Shown here: positions 43,995 to 53,935 of the stretch, in pieces | How the letters are laid out: the number at the start of each line of letters is the position of its first letter | Numbering within the stretch: position 1 is the stretch's first letter | Assembly: GCA_041736895.1 (NCBI GenBank) | Contig: JBGSSS010000204.1 | Span: 11,460 to 75,459 of the forward strand | Reading direction: 5' to 3' | DNA from: JANRLT01 sp041736895 | Lineage (GTDB): Bacteria > Planctomycetota > Planctomycetia > Pirellulales > JALHPA01 | Length of the DNA stretch: 64,000 nucleotides | The notes under the pieces: generated by a model | Database searches by the model: none | What the model was told of the DNA's origin: nothing | The model's input: only the letters and a program-made list of their open reading frames with translations | Position numbers and translations under genes: made by a program

Positions 43995-45122
43995 TCAGCA
44001 ACGACTGCGGCGATAGCAACTGACGGTGAGTGCAATCGCCCCGAGACCGATTAAAACCATCGTGCTGGGTTCCGGCACAGGAGTGTACAACTCGAAGGCC
44101 AAGTCTTTGGAGTATTGACCGATGACGCTTGGTCCATCCCAGGGCGGCAAGTAGCTCTGTGGAGTAAAACCAAATTGGTCAACTTCCGGCATAAACGGCA
44201 TGGTGGCAAGAGGGGGAAGTACCGTGATTCCTCCTGTAACCGCGTCGTCCTCAAAATGCCAGACAGGTAGCGTTACGCCGCCCGGTCCCGGCACACCACC
44301 GATCACGCGCTCTGCACCATCCGGGGTGTCACCCGGCATTGCCGCTAGAGCATTGGGAATCGACCAGTCTCGATTATGCCAGCCCCATTGAAGCGGGCCG
44401 TCGAGTTGGGCATCGACCAAAGCCACGATTTTCAACCAGTACACATTGTTCTCGCCGGCTTTTGCCGCTGCCTCGGGGAACCACTTATCTATATGCAATT
44501 CGGCGTTGTATTCAAATAATCCTTCAAGTGGCGCAACCGGCCCCCCAGGTGTTGGGACGAACTTTTCCGTGAATTTCCCGGGAGTCAAACCACCCGCAAC
44601 GGGCGGAGTGAATTCGACGATTTGATGCAAATTGCCGGGATGAAAAAAATCCGGATGGCTAGGAGTGACTTGACCGGTAAGCGGGTCAGTCGATGCCGGG
44701 ACGTTATGTTCAAACGAGATCAGAAATCGCTTGACACCAGCACCAGGCCCAGTTGGTTGGCTTCCATTCATATAGGACCCCCACCAGCGCACATGCGAGA
44801 CCGGCGTCCCCGCATAGTCCGCAAAATCATCCGCCATGTATGTCCCCTGCCAAGGGGCTAATTCGTTGGTCCTGGTCGCGGTGCTCAGTTCGTCGTGTCC
44901 AGGATAGATCGCGGAGGACGCAACAGTGCCGTAAGGCGGCAACATCGTCGGTGCGGCAGGAAAAGAAGGCACCGGCAAATACGGTGTCGCGCCATTATTC
45001 AAGGGCATCTGGTAAAACTTCAGATGCTGGCCCGGCAACGGATCAGCCAGCGCAGGCGAAAGCAGAGATATTCCTGTCCCCAACAGAATCAAAGATGTCA
45101 AAATGCGATTGAGGTTTTTCAT
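43995..45122 (-). CDS. PEP-CTERM exported protein, function unknown
   Basis: This 375-residue protein has a signal peptide (residues 1-26, SLLSPALA|DP) and a classic C-terminal sorting signal: VPEPST, then a hydrophobic helix (MVLIGLGAIALTVS) and a basic end YRRSRC. Such proteins are cut and anchored or released by an exosortase. The body is Pro/Gly-rich, with FLISFEHNVPA and YWLKIVALVDAQ, and resembles a lectin-like or jelly-roll beta protein. AAGGAG lies eight bases before the ATG. No exosortase gene is in the window. Confidence 0.88.
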   Translation of the reverse strand: MKNLNRILTSLILLGTGISLLSPALADPLPGQHLKFYQMPLNNGATPYLPVPSFPAAPTMLPPYGTVASSAIYPGHDELSTATRTNELAPWQGTYMADDFADYAGTPVSHVRWWGSYMNGSQPTGPGAGVKRFLISFEHNVPASTDPLTGQVTPSHPDFFHPGNLHQIVEFTPPVAGGLTPGKFTEKFVPTPGGPVAPLEGLFEYNAELHIDKWFPEAAAKAGENNVYWLKIVALVDAQLDGPLQWGWHNRDWSIPNALAAMPGDTPDGAERVIGGVPGPGGVTLPVWHFEDDAVTGGITVLPPLATMPFMPEVDQFGFTPQSYLPPWDGPSVIGQYSKDLAFELYTPVPEPSTMVLIGLGAIALTVSCYRRSRC

Positions 45123-45628
45123 CAGCTAGCTCCTTACAAAAAGAGGCGAAGACGAAACAGTAAACCAGCAACACGCGGTGCTACTCCTTTCACAAAAAAT
45201 GGAACAACAAAGTAAATGCGTTACGAACGCAACGACAAGTCGGGAATGAAACTGACGTCAGCCAAAGAATGAAGAGGGGAAACGAGCGAAAGCCCCGTAA
45301 CAAGCCGAATCGCATAGTGGATGCAAAGCCCGATTATTCGACGATCGAGGTGGAGCCTTTGCAATGCCCAAGAAAAGCAATATTGATGATAGGTTGGCAG
45401 AAAGCACAAATTTTCTGCACCAAACCGTAATGCTACCCGCCGAGTCTCATGATACAAGCATTATTTTTTCTAATCGGCAAGATTTGATTCTTCATCCCAG
45501 ATTTCCTCTTGATCCGCCGGGGAGACAAAAGCTCGACGAAACTTTACAATCACAAAACAGCACGCCGCCCCAAATGCGTACATGCCCATTCCCCTTATTA
45601 TTGACGCTGCTTGCAGGAATTCTTTGCT
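45123..45628. other. Divergent intergenic region between the PEP-CTERM and aconitase genes
   Basis: These 506 bases separate two divergent genes and must hold both promoters. The composition is AT-richer than neighbouring genes. Short open frames exist here, but they lack ribosome sites or overlap the aconitase start. I see no riboswitch or iron-responsive hairpin that I can support. Confidence 0.5.
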
Positions 45629-48334
<2,706 letters not shown>

Positions 48335-48381
48335 GTCTGAGCGGTACTATTCCCACTTATTCAGCTTAGGGCAGGCATGCA

Positions 48382-49713
48382 ATGGCGATTAAGAATTGGC
48401 TGAAGAAAACGATTGGACAAGTGTTTGATCCGGACAAAGAAGTTCGTGTCAAACGGCTTGCAGATTATCTATTTGCAAATCTCAATGGGTTGAAAGATAA
48501 ATTCAGCCTTGGCTTTGTATTGCAAAACCATCAATACTCCCCAGCTGATTTGGTCCTAGCCCAGGAAAATGTTTTCGGTCAATTTCTTTCTAAGGCTTGG
48601 GGCGATGGTTTCATAAGTGTTTCGGAACAGCAGCAACTTCAATGGATCGCAGTTAAACTTGAATTGCCTAGCGAGCGTGCGAAGGAAATTGTTTTCCAAC
48701 AAACATTGGAGAGATTTAGACAAGCTCTTTCTCATGCTCTAATAAGTGGCTATCAAGCCAACACTTGTGAACCCCAACTTGAGCAAATTGCAAATTCCGC
48801 ACAGATCTCTCGCCATCAATTGATGGCTCGTTATTGCAAACCAGAGGTTTCGCAATTCATCTTGAATGCAATTCGACAATATGGCTTTGATATCAATACA
48901 CTGATCCCCGCTATCCAACCAGTATTCAATCTCGCGGACAGGATGGGACTATCAAATCATGATTATCGACAAATTGTGCAACCGCTGATTATGAAATGCC
49001 TGGAATACGAAATTGCAAATGCAAAATCCGAACGCAGCATTTCTCAGGCTGAAGCCCATAAACTCAGAACAATTTGCAACCAATACTGCCCCGAAATAAA
49101 CCATTTTCTTCATGACATAGACCGACTAGAACGTCTTGGGAATATTAAGGATGGCAATCTACCAAGACTGAATGTCCCTCTGAATATTGCGGTGAAATCA
49201 GGTAGCTTCCTTCACTATGTTGGCAAATGCTCTTGGTTAACGACAAAAACCAAGCAAGGCCAGATTTATTACATCAATAATCCAGGTGAAGTCGTTGTAA
49301 CTGATTCAAGTTTGATGTTTTCATCATCAACAAAATCTTTTTCCATAAGCTTCGGCAAAATTATTCAGCATAGCTATTGGCACAATAAATGTGTCATCAA
49401 CGCCATGAATAAGCCGGAAATTATCCTGCATGGCATGGGTGATGACGAGATGTTTTACTGCATCTTGTCTAGAGCTATTGATCTATACAATCAACAATTG
49501 GTTGGCAAAACAGACTCTCCATCAAGATCAATACCACGGGACGTGCGTCAAAGAGTTTGGCAACGAGACGGTGGAAAATGCGTTGAATGCTCTGCTATTG
49601 AGTATCTCGAATACGATCACATAATACCGCATTCTCGTGGCGGAAGTAATCATGATGCAAACATTCAACTTCTATGCCGACGGTGCAATGGCAAGAAATC
49701 AGATAATATTTGA
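48382..49713 (+). CDS. AT-rich HNH nuclease-domain protein with TerB-like and PH-like parts
   Basis: This 443-residue protein is not from a named family I can place. Residues 384-443 are a zinc-ribbon HNH nuclease: KCVEC, then EYDHIIPHSRGGSNHDANIQ with the His and Asn of the active site, then LCRRC. Residues about 60-110 (LSKAWGDGFISVSEQQQLQWIA) resemble TerB-like helices, and a second helical block spans 170-250. Residues about 262-365 are beta-rich (GEVVVTDSSLMFSSSTKSFSISFGKI), like bacterial PH domains. The base composition is foreign: bases 48661-48720 hold 25 G/C of 60, against well over half in neighbouring genes. It may be a defence or mobile-element nuclease. Confidence 0.75.
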   Translation: MAIKNWLKKTIGQVFDPDKEVRVKRLADYLFANLNGLKDKFSLGFVLQNHQYSPADLVLAQENVFGQFLSKAWGDGFISVSEQQQLQWIAVKLELPSERAKEIVFQQTLERFRQALSHALISGYQANTCEPQLEQIANSAQISRHQLMARYCKPEVSQFILNAIRQYGFDINTLIPAIQPVFNLADRMGLSNHDYRQIVQPLIMKCLEYEIANAKSERSISQAEAHKLRTICNQYCPEINHFLHDIDRLERLGNIKDGNLPRLNVPLNIAVKSGSFLHYVGKCSWLTTKTKQGQIYYINNPGEVVVTDSSLMFSSSTKSFSISFGKIIQHSYWHNKCVINAMNKPEIILHGMGDDEMFYCILSRAIDLYNQQLVGKTDSPSRSIPRDVRQRVWQRDGGKCVECSAIEYLEYDHIIPHSRGGSNHDANIQLLCRRCNGKKSDNI

Positions 49714-50003
49714 TCTAATTTTGTTCATGACTCAAGGGCCTCAGAAATGTGCGGAAGGAATTTCGAAACACGGAGCAGGGACAGAGAAGTTTCTGAGTGA
49801 CACAGGGCTTTAAACCACGCATATCGTAATTGCTGCAAGCGAGTTATTGTCAAATGTTGTAGATTTGCAGTTTCATTAGGGCGGCGGCTTAGGCGAGGAG
49901 GATTCCGACTTTGAAAACGGTTTCTTGAAGGACATCGAGGAGTAGTCTGGCTCTGGTGCGAAGTGATGTCTCGCGGTGCTACAAACTTTTTTAATTTAGA
50001 TCA
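49714..50003. other. AT-rich space after the HNH gene
   Basis: These 290 bases have no clear gene. The first half shares the low GC content of the HNH gene. GC rises in the second half, where a short minus-strand frame (about 49890-49975, ending VLQETVFKVGILLA) looks like a relic of something, but I cannot assign it. It may mark the right edge of an inserted segment. Confidence 0.4.
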
Positions 50004-50513
50004 ATGCCGCTGCCGCAACGATTCCATGTTCGTTGTTTTGATCCGACACGCCGTTGGCCGGGCCGGTTGCGAACGGCGCTGAAGTCGGCCCTGTGGCAAG
50101 TGATCGCGGTCGATTCGTGCGAGGAGTTGCTACCGGAAGCCATCCGTTCGGCGGGAGCTTTGCCCTCCCAGATGAGTTGCCCCCCTGCTCTGCTCTTGTG
50201 TGTCATTGACGACGTGAACGAGGCGGATGTGGCACGCTGGTGGAGCCAGAATCGTGAGCGGGCGAATCCGCGTTCGCCGTTGGTCGTCGTCGGAAATGCC
50301 GCTAACGACTCGAGCATGGCCGCGTATTGGCAGGAACTCGGCGCGACGGCCGTCTTGACGACGACGCTTGAATTGCCGTTGGTTTTGCAATTAGCTGAGA
50401 GTTTTGCCGCGCATCCTGACAATCTCTCGGCTATTCAGGAGCATCCGCTGACTCCGTTTTGGCAAGCGCTGCCCTGGTCCGACGCCCTACCCAAAGCGGA
50501 GCCAGCAAGATAG
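50004..50513 (+). CDS. Hypothetical protein, possibly receiver-like
   Basis: This 169-residue protein has no motif I recognise with certainty. An alternation of hydrophobic strands and helices (RCFDPTR, WQVIAVDSCEELLPEAI, ALLLCVIDDVNEADVARWW, SPLVVVGNAANDSSMAAYW, GATAVLTTTLELPLVLQLAESF) resembles a degenerate response-regulator receiver fold without the usual phosphate-site Asp and Lys pattern. There is no Shine-Dalgarno. The opposite strand also has an open frame of 143 codons, so the strand is not certain, but the strand/helix pattern favours plus. Confidence 0.45.
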   Translation: MPLPQRFHVRCFDPTRRWPGRLRTALKSALWQVIAVDSCEELLPEAIRSAGALPSQMSCPPALLLCVIDDVNEADVARWWSQNRERANPRSPLVVVGNAANDSSMAAYWQELGATAVLTTTLELPLVLQLAESFAAHPDNLSAIQEHPLTPFWQALPWSDALPKAEPAR

Positions 50514-50524
50514 GCTGAAGGGGT

Positions 50525-50669
50525 GATTTTTGCCACTGATAAACACGGATATCAGGCTGATTTTCACTGATCTGTTTCCTGAATGTATTTTCTAAGGATT
50601 CGATCAGAGATGGATCTGGTTGATCCGTGAAAAATCAGTATTTCAATCAGAAAAATCCGTGGCGAAATC
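50525..50669. repeat. MITE-like inverted-repeat element
   Basis: The left arm (50525-50572) and right arm (50621-50669) are imperfect reverse complements: GATTTTTGCCAC, CACGGAT, CTGATTTTCAC and GATC on the left answer GATC, GTGAAAAATCAG, ATCCGTGGC and GAAATC on the right. The 145-base unit lies directly before the mrp gene. It contains no gene. Transcribed, it would form one long hairpin. Confidence 0.7.
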
Positions 50670-50711
50670 TCTCCTTCCTTCTTCCTTCTGTCTCCTGCAT
50701 TCTGTTCCGCC

Positions 50712-51779
50712 ATGTCCTTCGATCGTGCTGCCGTCCTTGCTGCTCTTGCCAATGTCAAAGACCCCGAATCGGGCCGGAGCATTACTCAACTGGAACAGGT
50801 GCATGACCTACAAGTAAACGGTTCGGACATCACGCTGAAACTTGGACTAACAACGCACTCGGCCCCGTTGTGGGACGAGACTCGAGAAGAAGTCGCGGCA
50901 ATGTTGAAACAAACCTTCTCCGGCAGCAACGTCACCGTCACGATCGCGCCGCATCAACGGCCCGCCGTCCCGGCTGGCGCAACGGGCTTGGCGATCAAAA
51001 GCATCATCGCCGTTGGCTCGGGCAAAGGGGGCGTCGGCAAGAGCACGATCGCCGCTTCGCTCGCCGTCGGTCTCGTTCGCGCGGGAGCGAAGGTCGGGCT
51101 GATGGACGCCGATGTCTACGGGCCAAGTGTGCCGCATCTGTTCGGAGCCAAGGCAATGCCTGAACCCGTCGGCGGGCGACTGCAGCCGTTTGAAACGGCG
51201 GGCTTGAAGCTGATGTCTATGGGCTTTCTCGTCCCCGCCAGCGAAGCCGTCGTCTGGCGCGGGCCGATGCTGCACAAAGCGATCCAGCAATTCCTGGGCG
51301 GTGTGAACTGGGGCGAGTTGGATTACCTGATCGTCGATATGCCGCCGGGCACGGGCGACGTGGCGTTGAGCTTGTCGCAAAGCGTGCCGCTCACAGGTGC
51401 GGTTGTCGTCTGCACGCCGCAAGACGTCGCGCTCATCGACGCAGTCAAGGCAATCACGATGTTCAAAAAGGTCAACATCCCGATCCTCGGCATCGTCGAG
51501 AACATGAGCTACTTCGTCTGCCCCGACAACGGCAAGCGGTACGATATTTTCGGCCACGGCGGCGCGCAGCGCAAGGCGCAAGAGCTCGGCACGCCGTTCC
51601 TCGGCGAAGTTCCGATCAACATCCAGCTGCGCATCAACGGCGACGAAGGCCGCACCGGCGAGAACTACAACGTCGTCGATTCGGCCCCGTACTTGAGCCA
51701 GTTGTGCTACCGGCTGGTGAAGAACCTGAGCGAGCAGCACAAGGCCAAGCCGCCGCTGCCGACGCTGTCGATTTTGTAG
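50712..51779 (+). CDS. mrp: Mrp/ApbC-family iron-sulfur cluster carrier ATPase
   Basis: Mrp (NBP35/ApbC type) proteins bind and transfer Fe-S clusters. The 355 residues hold an N-terminal MIP18/DUF59 domain (1-85, VLAALANVKDPESGRSI) and a ParA-like ATPase with the full Walker A GSGKGGVGKST near 107-117, DADVYGPSVPHL, VDMPPGTGDVALS and ENMSYFVCPDNGKRYDIFG. The cysteine after SYF is the usual cluster ligand region, although the second Cys of a CxxC is replaced here. The stop TAG is directly fused to a REP GTAG unit. Confidence 0.92.
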   Translation: MSFDRAAVLAALANVKDPESGRSITQLEQVHDLQVNGSDITLKLGLTTHSAPLWDETREEVAAMLKQTFSGSNVTVTIAPHQRPAVPAGATGLAIKSIIAVGSGKGGVGKSTIAASLAVGLVRAGAKVGLMDADVYGPSVPHLFGAKAMPEPVGGRLQPFETAGLKLMSMGFLVPASEAVVWRGPMLHKAIQQFLGGVNWGELDYLIVDMPPGTGDVALSLSQSVPLTGAVVVCTPQDVALIDAVKAITMFKKVNIPILGIVENMSYFVCPDNGKRYDIFGHGGAQRKAQELGTPFLGEVPINIQLRINGDEGRTGENYNVVDSAPYLSQLCYRLVKNLSEQHKAKPPLPTLSIL

Positions 51780-51801
51780 TAGTGTGGGCTTCAGCCCACA
51801 C
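51779..51801. repeat. REP-like hairpin, TGTGGGC type, copy 2
   Basis: GTAG followed by TGTGGGC-TTCA-GCCCACA, identical to the unit at 32565-32587. Its first G is the last base of the mrp stop codon TAG. Confidence 0.8.
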
Positions 51802-51858
51802 GTCCAAACCGTAAATCGTAATTGATCTAGCGATGTGTGGCCGCCCAAGGGTTCACCG

Positions 51859-52230
51859 ATGAATGTCCTTGAGCTTGCACGCGAATTTCTGCAAGCAGAG
51901 CATCACGACTTGCGTCTCAAGGCATCCGATCACTCGATCGTGGTGCCCGCGAAAAAGCCTAACGGATTCGCTGTCTCAATCAACGACGATCTGATTGTCA
52001 GCTTTGATGGCTGGCATGAACATTTCTTTACGCCCGAAGAAGCGTTGAAGTGCTTTGAGTTCGGCTTTTCAACGAAGTGTCGCTTAAAAGTAACGTCGCG
52101 CTGCCGCTTCGCTTACAAATGGACTCTCGAAGCATTGAACGGCCAGGAGTGGATCGAAGACAGCACTACCGGCCTAATCTTCTTTCCTTTCTGGTGCAAG
52201 AAAAGAATCGTCTATTTGCAGAACTGGTAA
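51859..52230 (+). CDS. Small hypothetical protein
   Basis: This 123-residue protein is not recognised. It begins MNVLELAREFLQAEHHDLRL, followed by beta-rich stretches (SIVVPAKKPNGFAVSINDDLIVSFDGWHEHFF), a charged helix (TPEEALKCFEFGF), and a C-terminal KWTLEALNGQEWIEDSTTGLIFFPFW. The aromatic-rich end and small size resemble orphan or immunity-type proteins, but nothing decisive supports that. The ATG at 51859 is preferred to an upstream GTG at 51835. A strong hairpin follows the stop. Confidence 0.5.
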   Translation: MNVLELAREFLQAEHHDLRLKASDHSIVVPAKKPNGFAVSINDDLIVSFDGWHEHFFTPEEALKCFEFGFSTKCRLKVTSRCRFAYKWTLEALNGQEWIEDSTTGLIFFPFWCKKRIVYLQNW

Positions 52231-52234
52231 ACGC

Positions 52235-52272
52235 ACACAGGCCGGGATCGCTCCCGGCCTGTGTCATTATTT
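52235..52272. terminator. Strong hairpin between convergent genes
   Basis: A perfect 13-bp stem ACACAGGCCGGGA-TCGC-TCCCGGCCTGTGT (52235-52264) is followed on the plus strand by CATTATTTC. It lies five bases past the small hypothetical gene and before the convergent gene at 52293. The T-run is weak, so termination is likely but not certain. Confidence 0.65.
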
Positions 52273-52292
52273 CAACTTGTTCCTGCCGCGCC

Positions 52293-52811
52293 TCACCAGA
52301 AAATCAACCCGCGGCCGCTGCCGCTTTTGCCGTTGCTGGCCATGCGATTGCCGTTCGATGGGTTGACCGGTTGCGGCGACATCCGCGCCGGTTTGGCTTG
52401 CATCTTTGTTGGGGCTGGACGGGCCGAATTCATTGGCGCTTCGTACGATGCTTTGGACATCATCTTGGGCGCGGCACGCCGGCCTTGTTGCGGGTTCATT
52501 GGCGGAGCCGGCATCGGAGCGGGTGTCGGTTGGCCTTGGATGATCGTTTCGCCGTGGTATTCCTGCGAATGCTCGACCGCATGCCCGCCGCCGTTGCCGC
52601 ACGTCGCACAGCCGCCATGACCGCCATCGTAGCCGCCGTCAACATACCCGCCGTCGTAGTGGCTGTGCCCGCAGCCCCCGGCACCGCAGCCGCAGCTTTC
52701 GCCGCACGGCATCACGGGTCCGCAGTAGTCATAGGGGCTATCGCAAATCCGACAGCCTTGCGAAGTCCCAATCAGGGCGACCGCCAACAACAAAAGCAAC
52801 GAACGCGACAT
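52293..52811 (-). CDS. Secreted Cys/Gly/His-rich protein, lipoprotein-like
   Basis: This 172-residue protein starts at the ATG at 52811 (an adjacent GTG precedes it). The signal LLLLLAVALIGTSQGC could be a lipobox ending in Cys. Residues 20-70 are rich in Cys, Gly, His and Tyr (CGESCGCGAGGCGHSHYDGGYVDGGYDGGHGG) and might bind metal; the C-terminal half is Pro/Met/Asn-rich. Similar short Cys/Gly proteins are common in planctomycetes and of unknown role. No enzyme motif is present. Confidence 0.6.
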   Translation of the reverse strand: MSRSLLLLLAVALIGTSQGCRICDSPYDYCGPVMPCGESCGCGAGGCGHSHYDGGYVDGGYDGGHGGCATCGNGGGHAVEHSQEYHGETIIQGQPTPAPMPAPPMNPQQGRRAAPKMMSKASYEAPMNSARPAPTKMQAKPARMSPQPVNPSNGNRMASNGKSGSGRGLIFW

Positions 52812-53290
52812 CACGAGTTCCCCCGAAGGTCCGCCGCCAGCGACGGAACGTGCGCTGGCGATACGGCGATGAGTTCATTCAAGACAAGATCCTTTGGGAG
52901 AGGAATCTCTCCCTGAAATCGTCATCGGCCAGGGCCGGTTGTGTGCATCAGGAAAACTTTGCTGATTGTGCAGACTCTTTATTAAGAATCTCGCTGTCCG
53001 CTAGCAGACTCGGCTTCCGCTTTCGTTTCTAGCGGGCATGCCGGCGAGTGCGGTCGCGTCGATAAAGTCGGCCAAGCACAAGGGATTTCGGATGTGTTTG
53101 CAAGCATCGTGACGGCTGCACGCAACGGTTCTCCGCAAACTGACGATTAGTCGATGTCAATTTGGCTTGGTCACGTCATAGACTGAATCCTGAAGTATAT
53201 TTCCTTATCCCAGGAAGAAACCCCCAGGCCATCCGTTTCCAACATTGAGCAAGTTCTTTCCTTCGATAGCACAACTTCGCAGGTAACGCC
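52812..53290. other. Divergent intergenic region, no gene seen
   Basis: These 479 bases lie between the Cys-rich protein gene and the HPt gene, which diverge. Only short, poorly supported frames occur. Both promoters should be here. I see no repeat or RNA structure that I can support. Confidence 0.5.
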
Positions 53291-53647
53291 ATGACTACAA
53301 CGATCACATCACCGCAACCCCAGCTTGCTGTGACGGTGCCATGCTATTTCTCGTCGCTCGCCGCTGACCCGGATCTGGCCGAGATCGTAGAAATGTTCGT
53401 GGAAGAGATGCCGGGACGAATTCGCGGCTTGCAGCAGCAGTTCGTAAGCAACGATTGGGACGAGTTGGCACGCTTGGCGCATCAATTGAAAGGTGCTGCC
53501 GGCAGCTACGGTTTCGACCAAATCACGCCGTATGCCGCGCGGCTCGAACGCTCGGTGCGTAACGGTTTGCCGATGAATGAAATTCGCTCGGCACACGAGG
53601 ATCTGTGCGAAGCGTGTGCGCGGGTGCGCGTTGGATGTCCTAAGTAG
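53291..53647 (+). CDS. Histidine phosphotransfer (HPt) domain protein
   Basis: This 118-residue single-domain HPt protein carries the phosphoacceptor His at about residue 64 in ARLAHQLKGAAGSYGF, the classic HPt motif. The four-helix bundle spans about 20-112, with EMFVEEMPGRIRGLQQQF as the helix before it. It would shuttle phosphate between a hybrid kinase and a response regulator, neither of which is nearby. A terminator follows 73 bases after the stop. Confidence 0.92.
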   Translation: MTTTITSPQPQLAVTVPCYFSSLAADPDLAEIVEMFVEEMPGRIRGLQQQFVSNDWDELARLAHQLKGAAGSYGFDQITPYAARLERSVRNGLPMNEIRSAHEDLCEACARVRVGCPK

Positions 53648-53719
53648 AACAAAACGCCGGCCGTGAACGGTCCGGCGAAGGGGGGGCAGGCTAAAGACTG
53701 ACGCACGATACAAACAACA

Positions 53720-53756
53720 AGCCGCGGCGAGAAAGAATCTCGCCGCGGCTATTTTT
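53720..53756 (+). terminator. Rho-independent terminator after the HPt gene
   Basis: AGCCGCGGCGAGA-AAGAA-TCTCGCCGCGGCT, a perfect 13-bp stem (53720-53750), then ATTTTTCT. It is followed two bases later by a REP pair. Confidence 0.88.
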
Positions 53757-53758
53757 CT

Positions 53759-53887
53759 GTAGGTGCGGCTCTGCCGCACAAAGGATCGGTCGCCTAACAC
53801 CAAAACACTTCGCGGACCAAGCCATCTCGCAGGCAAGATCGAATCTGTCGGCAACGTCTTGCGTTTGCCCGGCACAGCCGGGCCTAC
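53759..53887. repeat. 129-bp inverted REP pair, copy B
   Basis: The left end is GTAG with GTGCGGC-TCT-GCCGCAC. The right end is GCCCGGC-ACA-GCCGGGC followed by CTAC. The 129 bases align gap-free with the reverse complement of 20328-20456. Unlike copy A, its terminal GTAG motifs do not supply stop codons here: the HPt gene ends at 53647 and the convergent gene at 53936. Confidence 0.85.
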
Positions 53888-53935
53888 GGGGAATGCCCGC
53901 CGATACCATCGGCGGCTTTGTTGGGCGGCATCGGT

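Noticed and set aside
49890..49975. Short minus-strand frame ending VLQETVFKVGILLA as a transposase relic
   Set aside because: Only about 29 codons between stops and no match to a transposase motif I know; origin left open.
52077..52916. 279-codon plus-strand frame across the Cys-rich protein gene
   Set aside because: Ala/Arg low complexity, overlaps two better supported genes and lacks a start signal.
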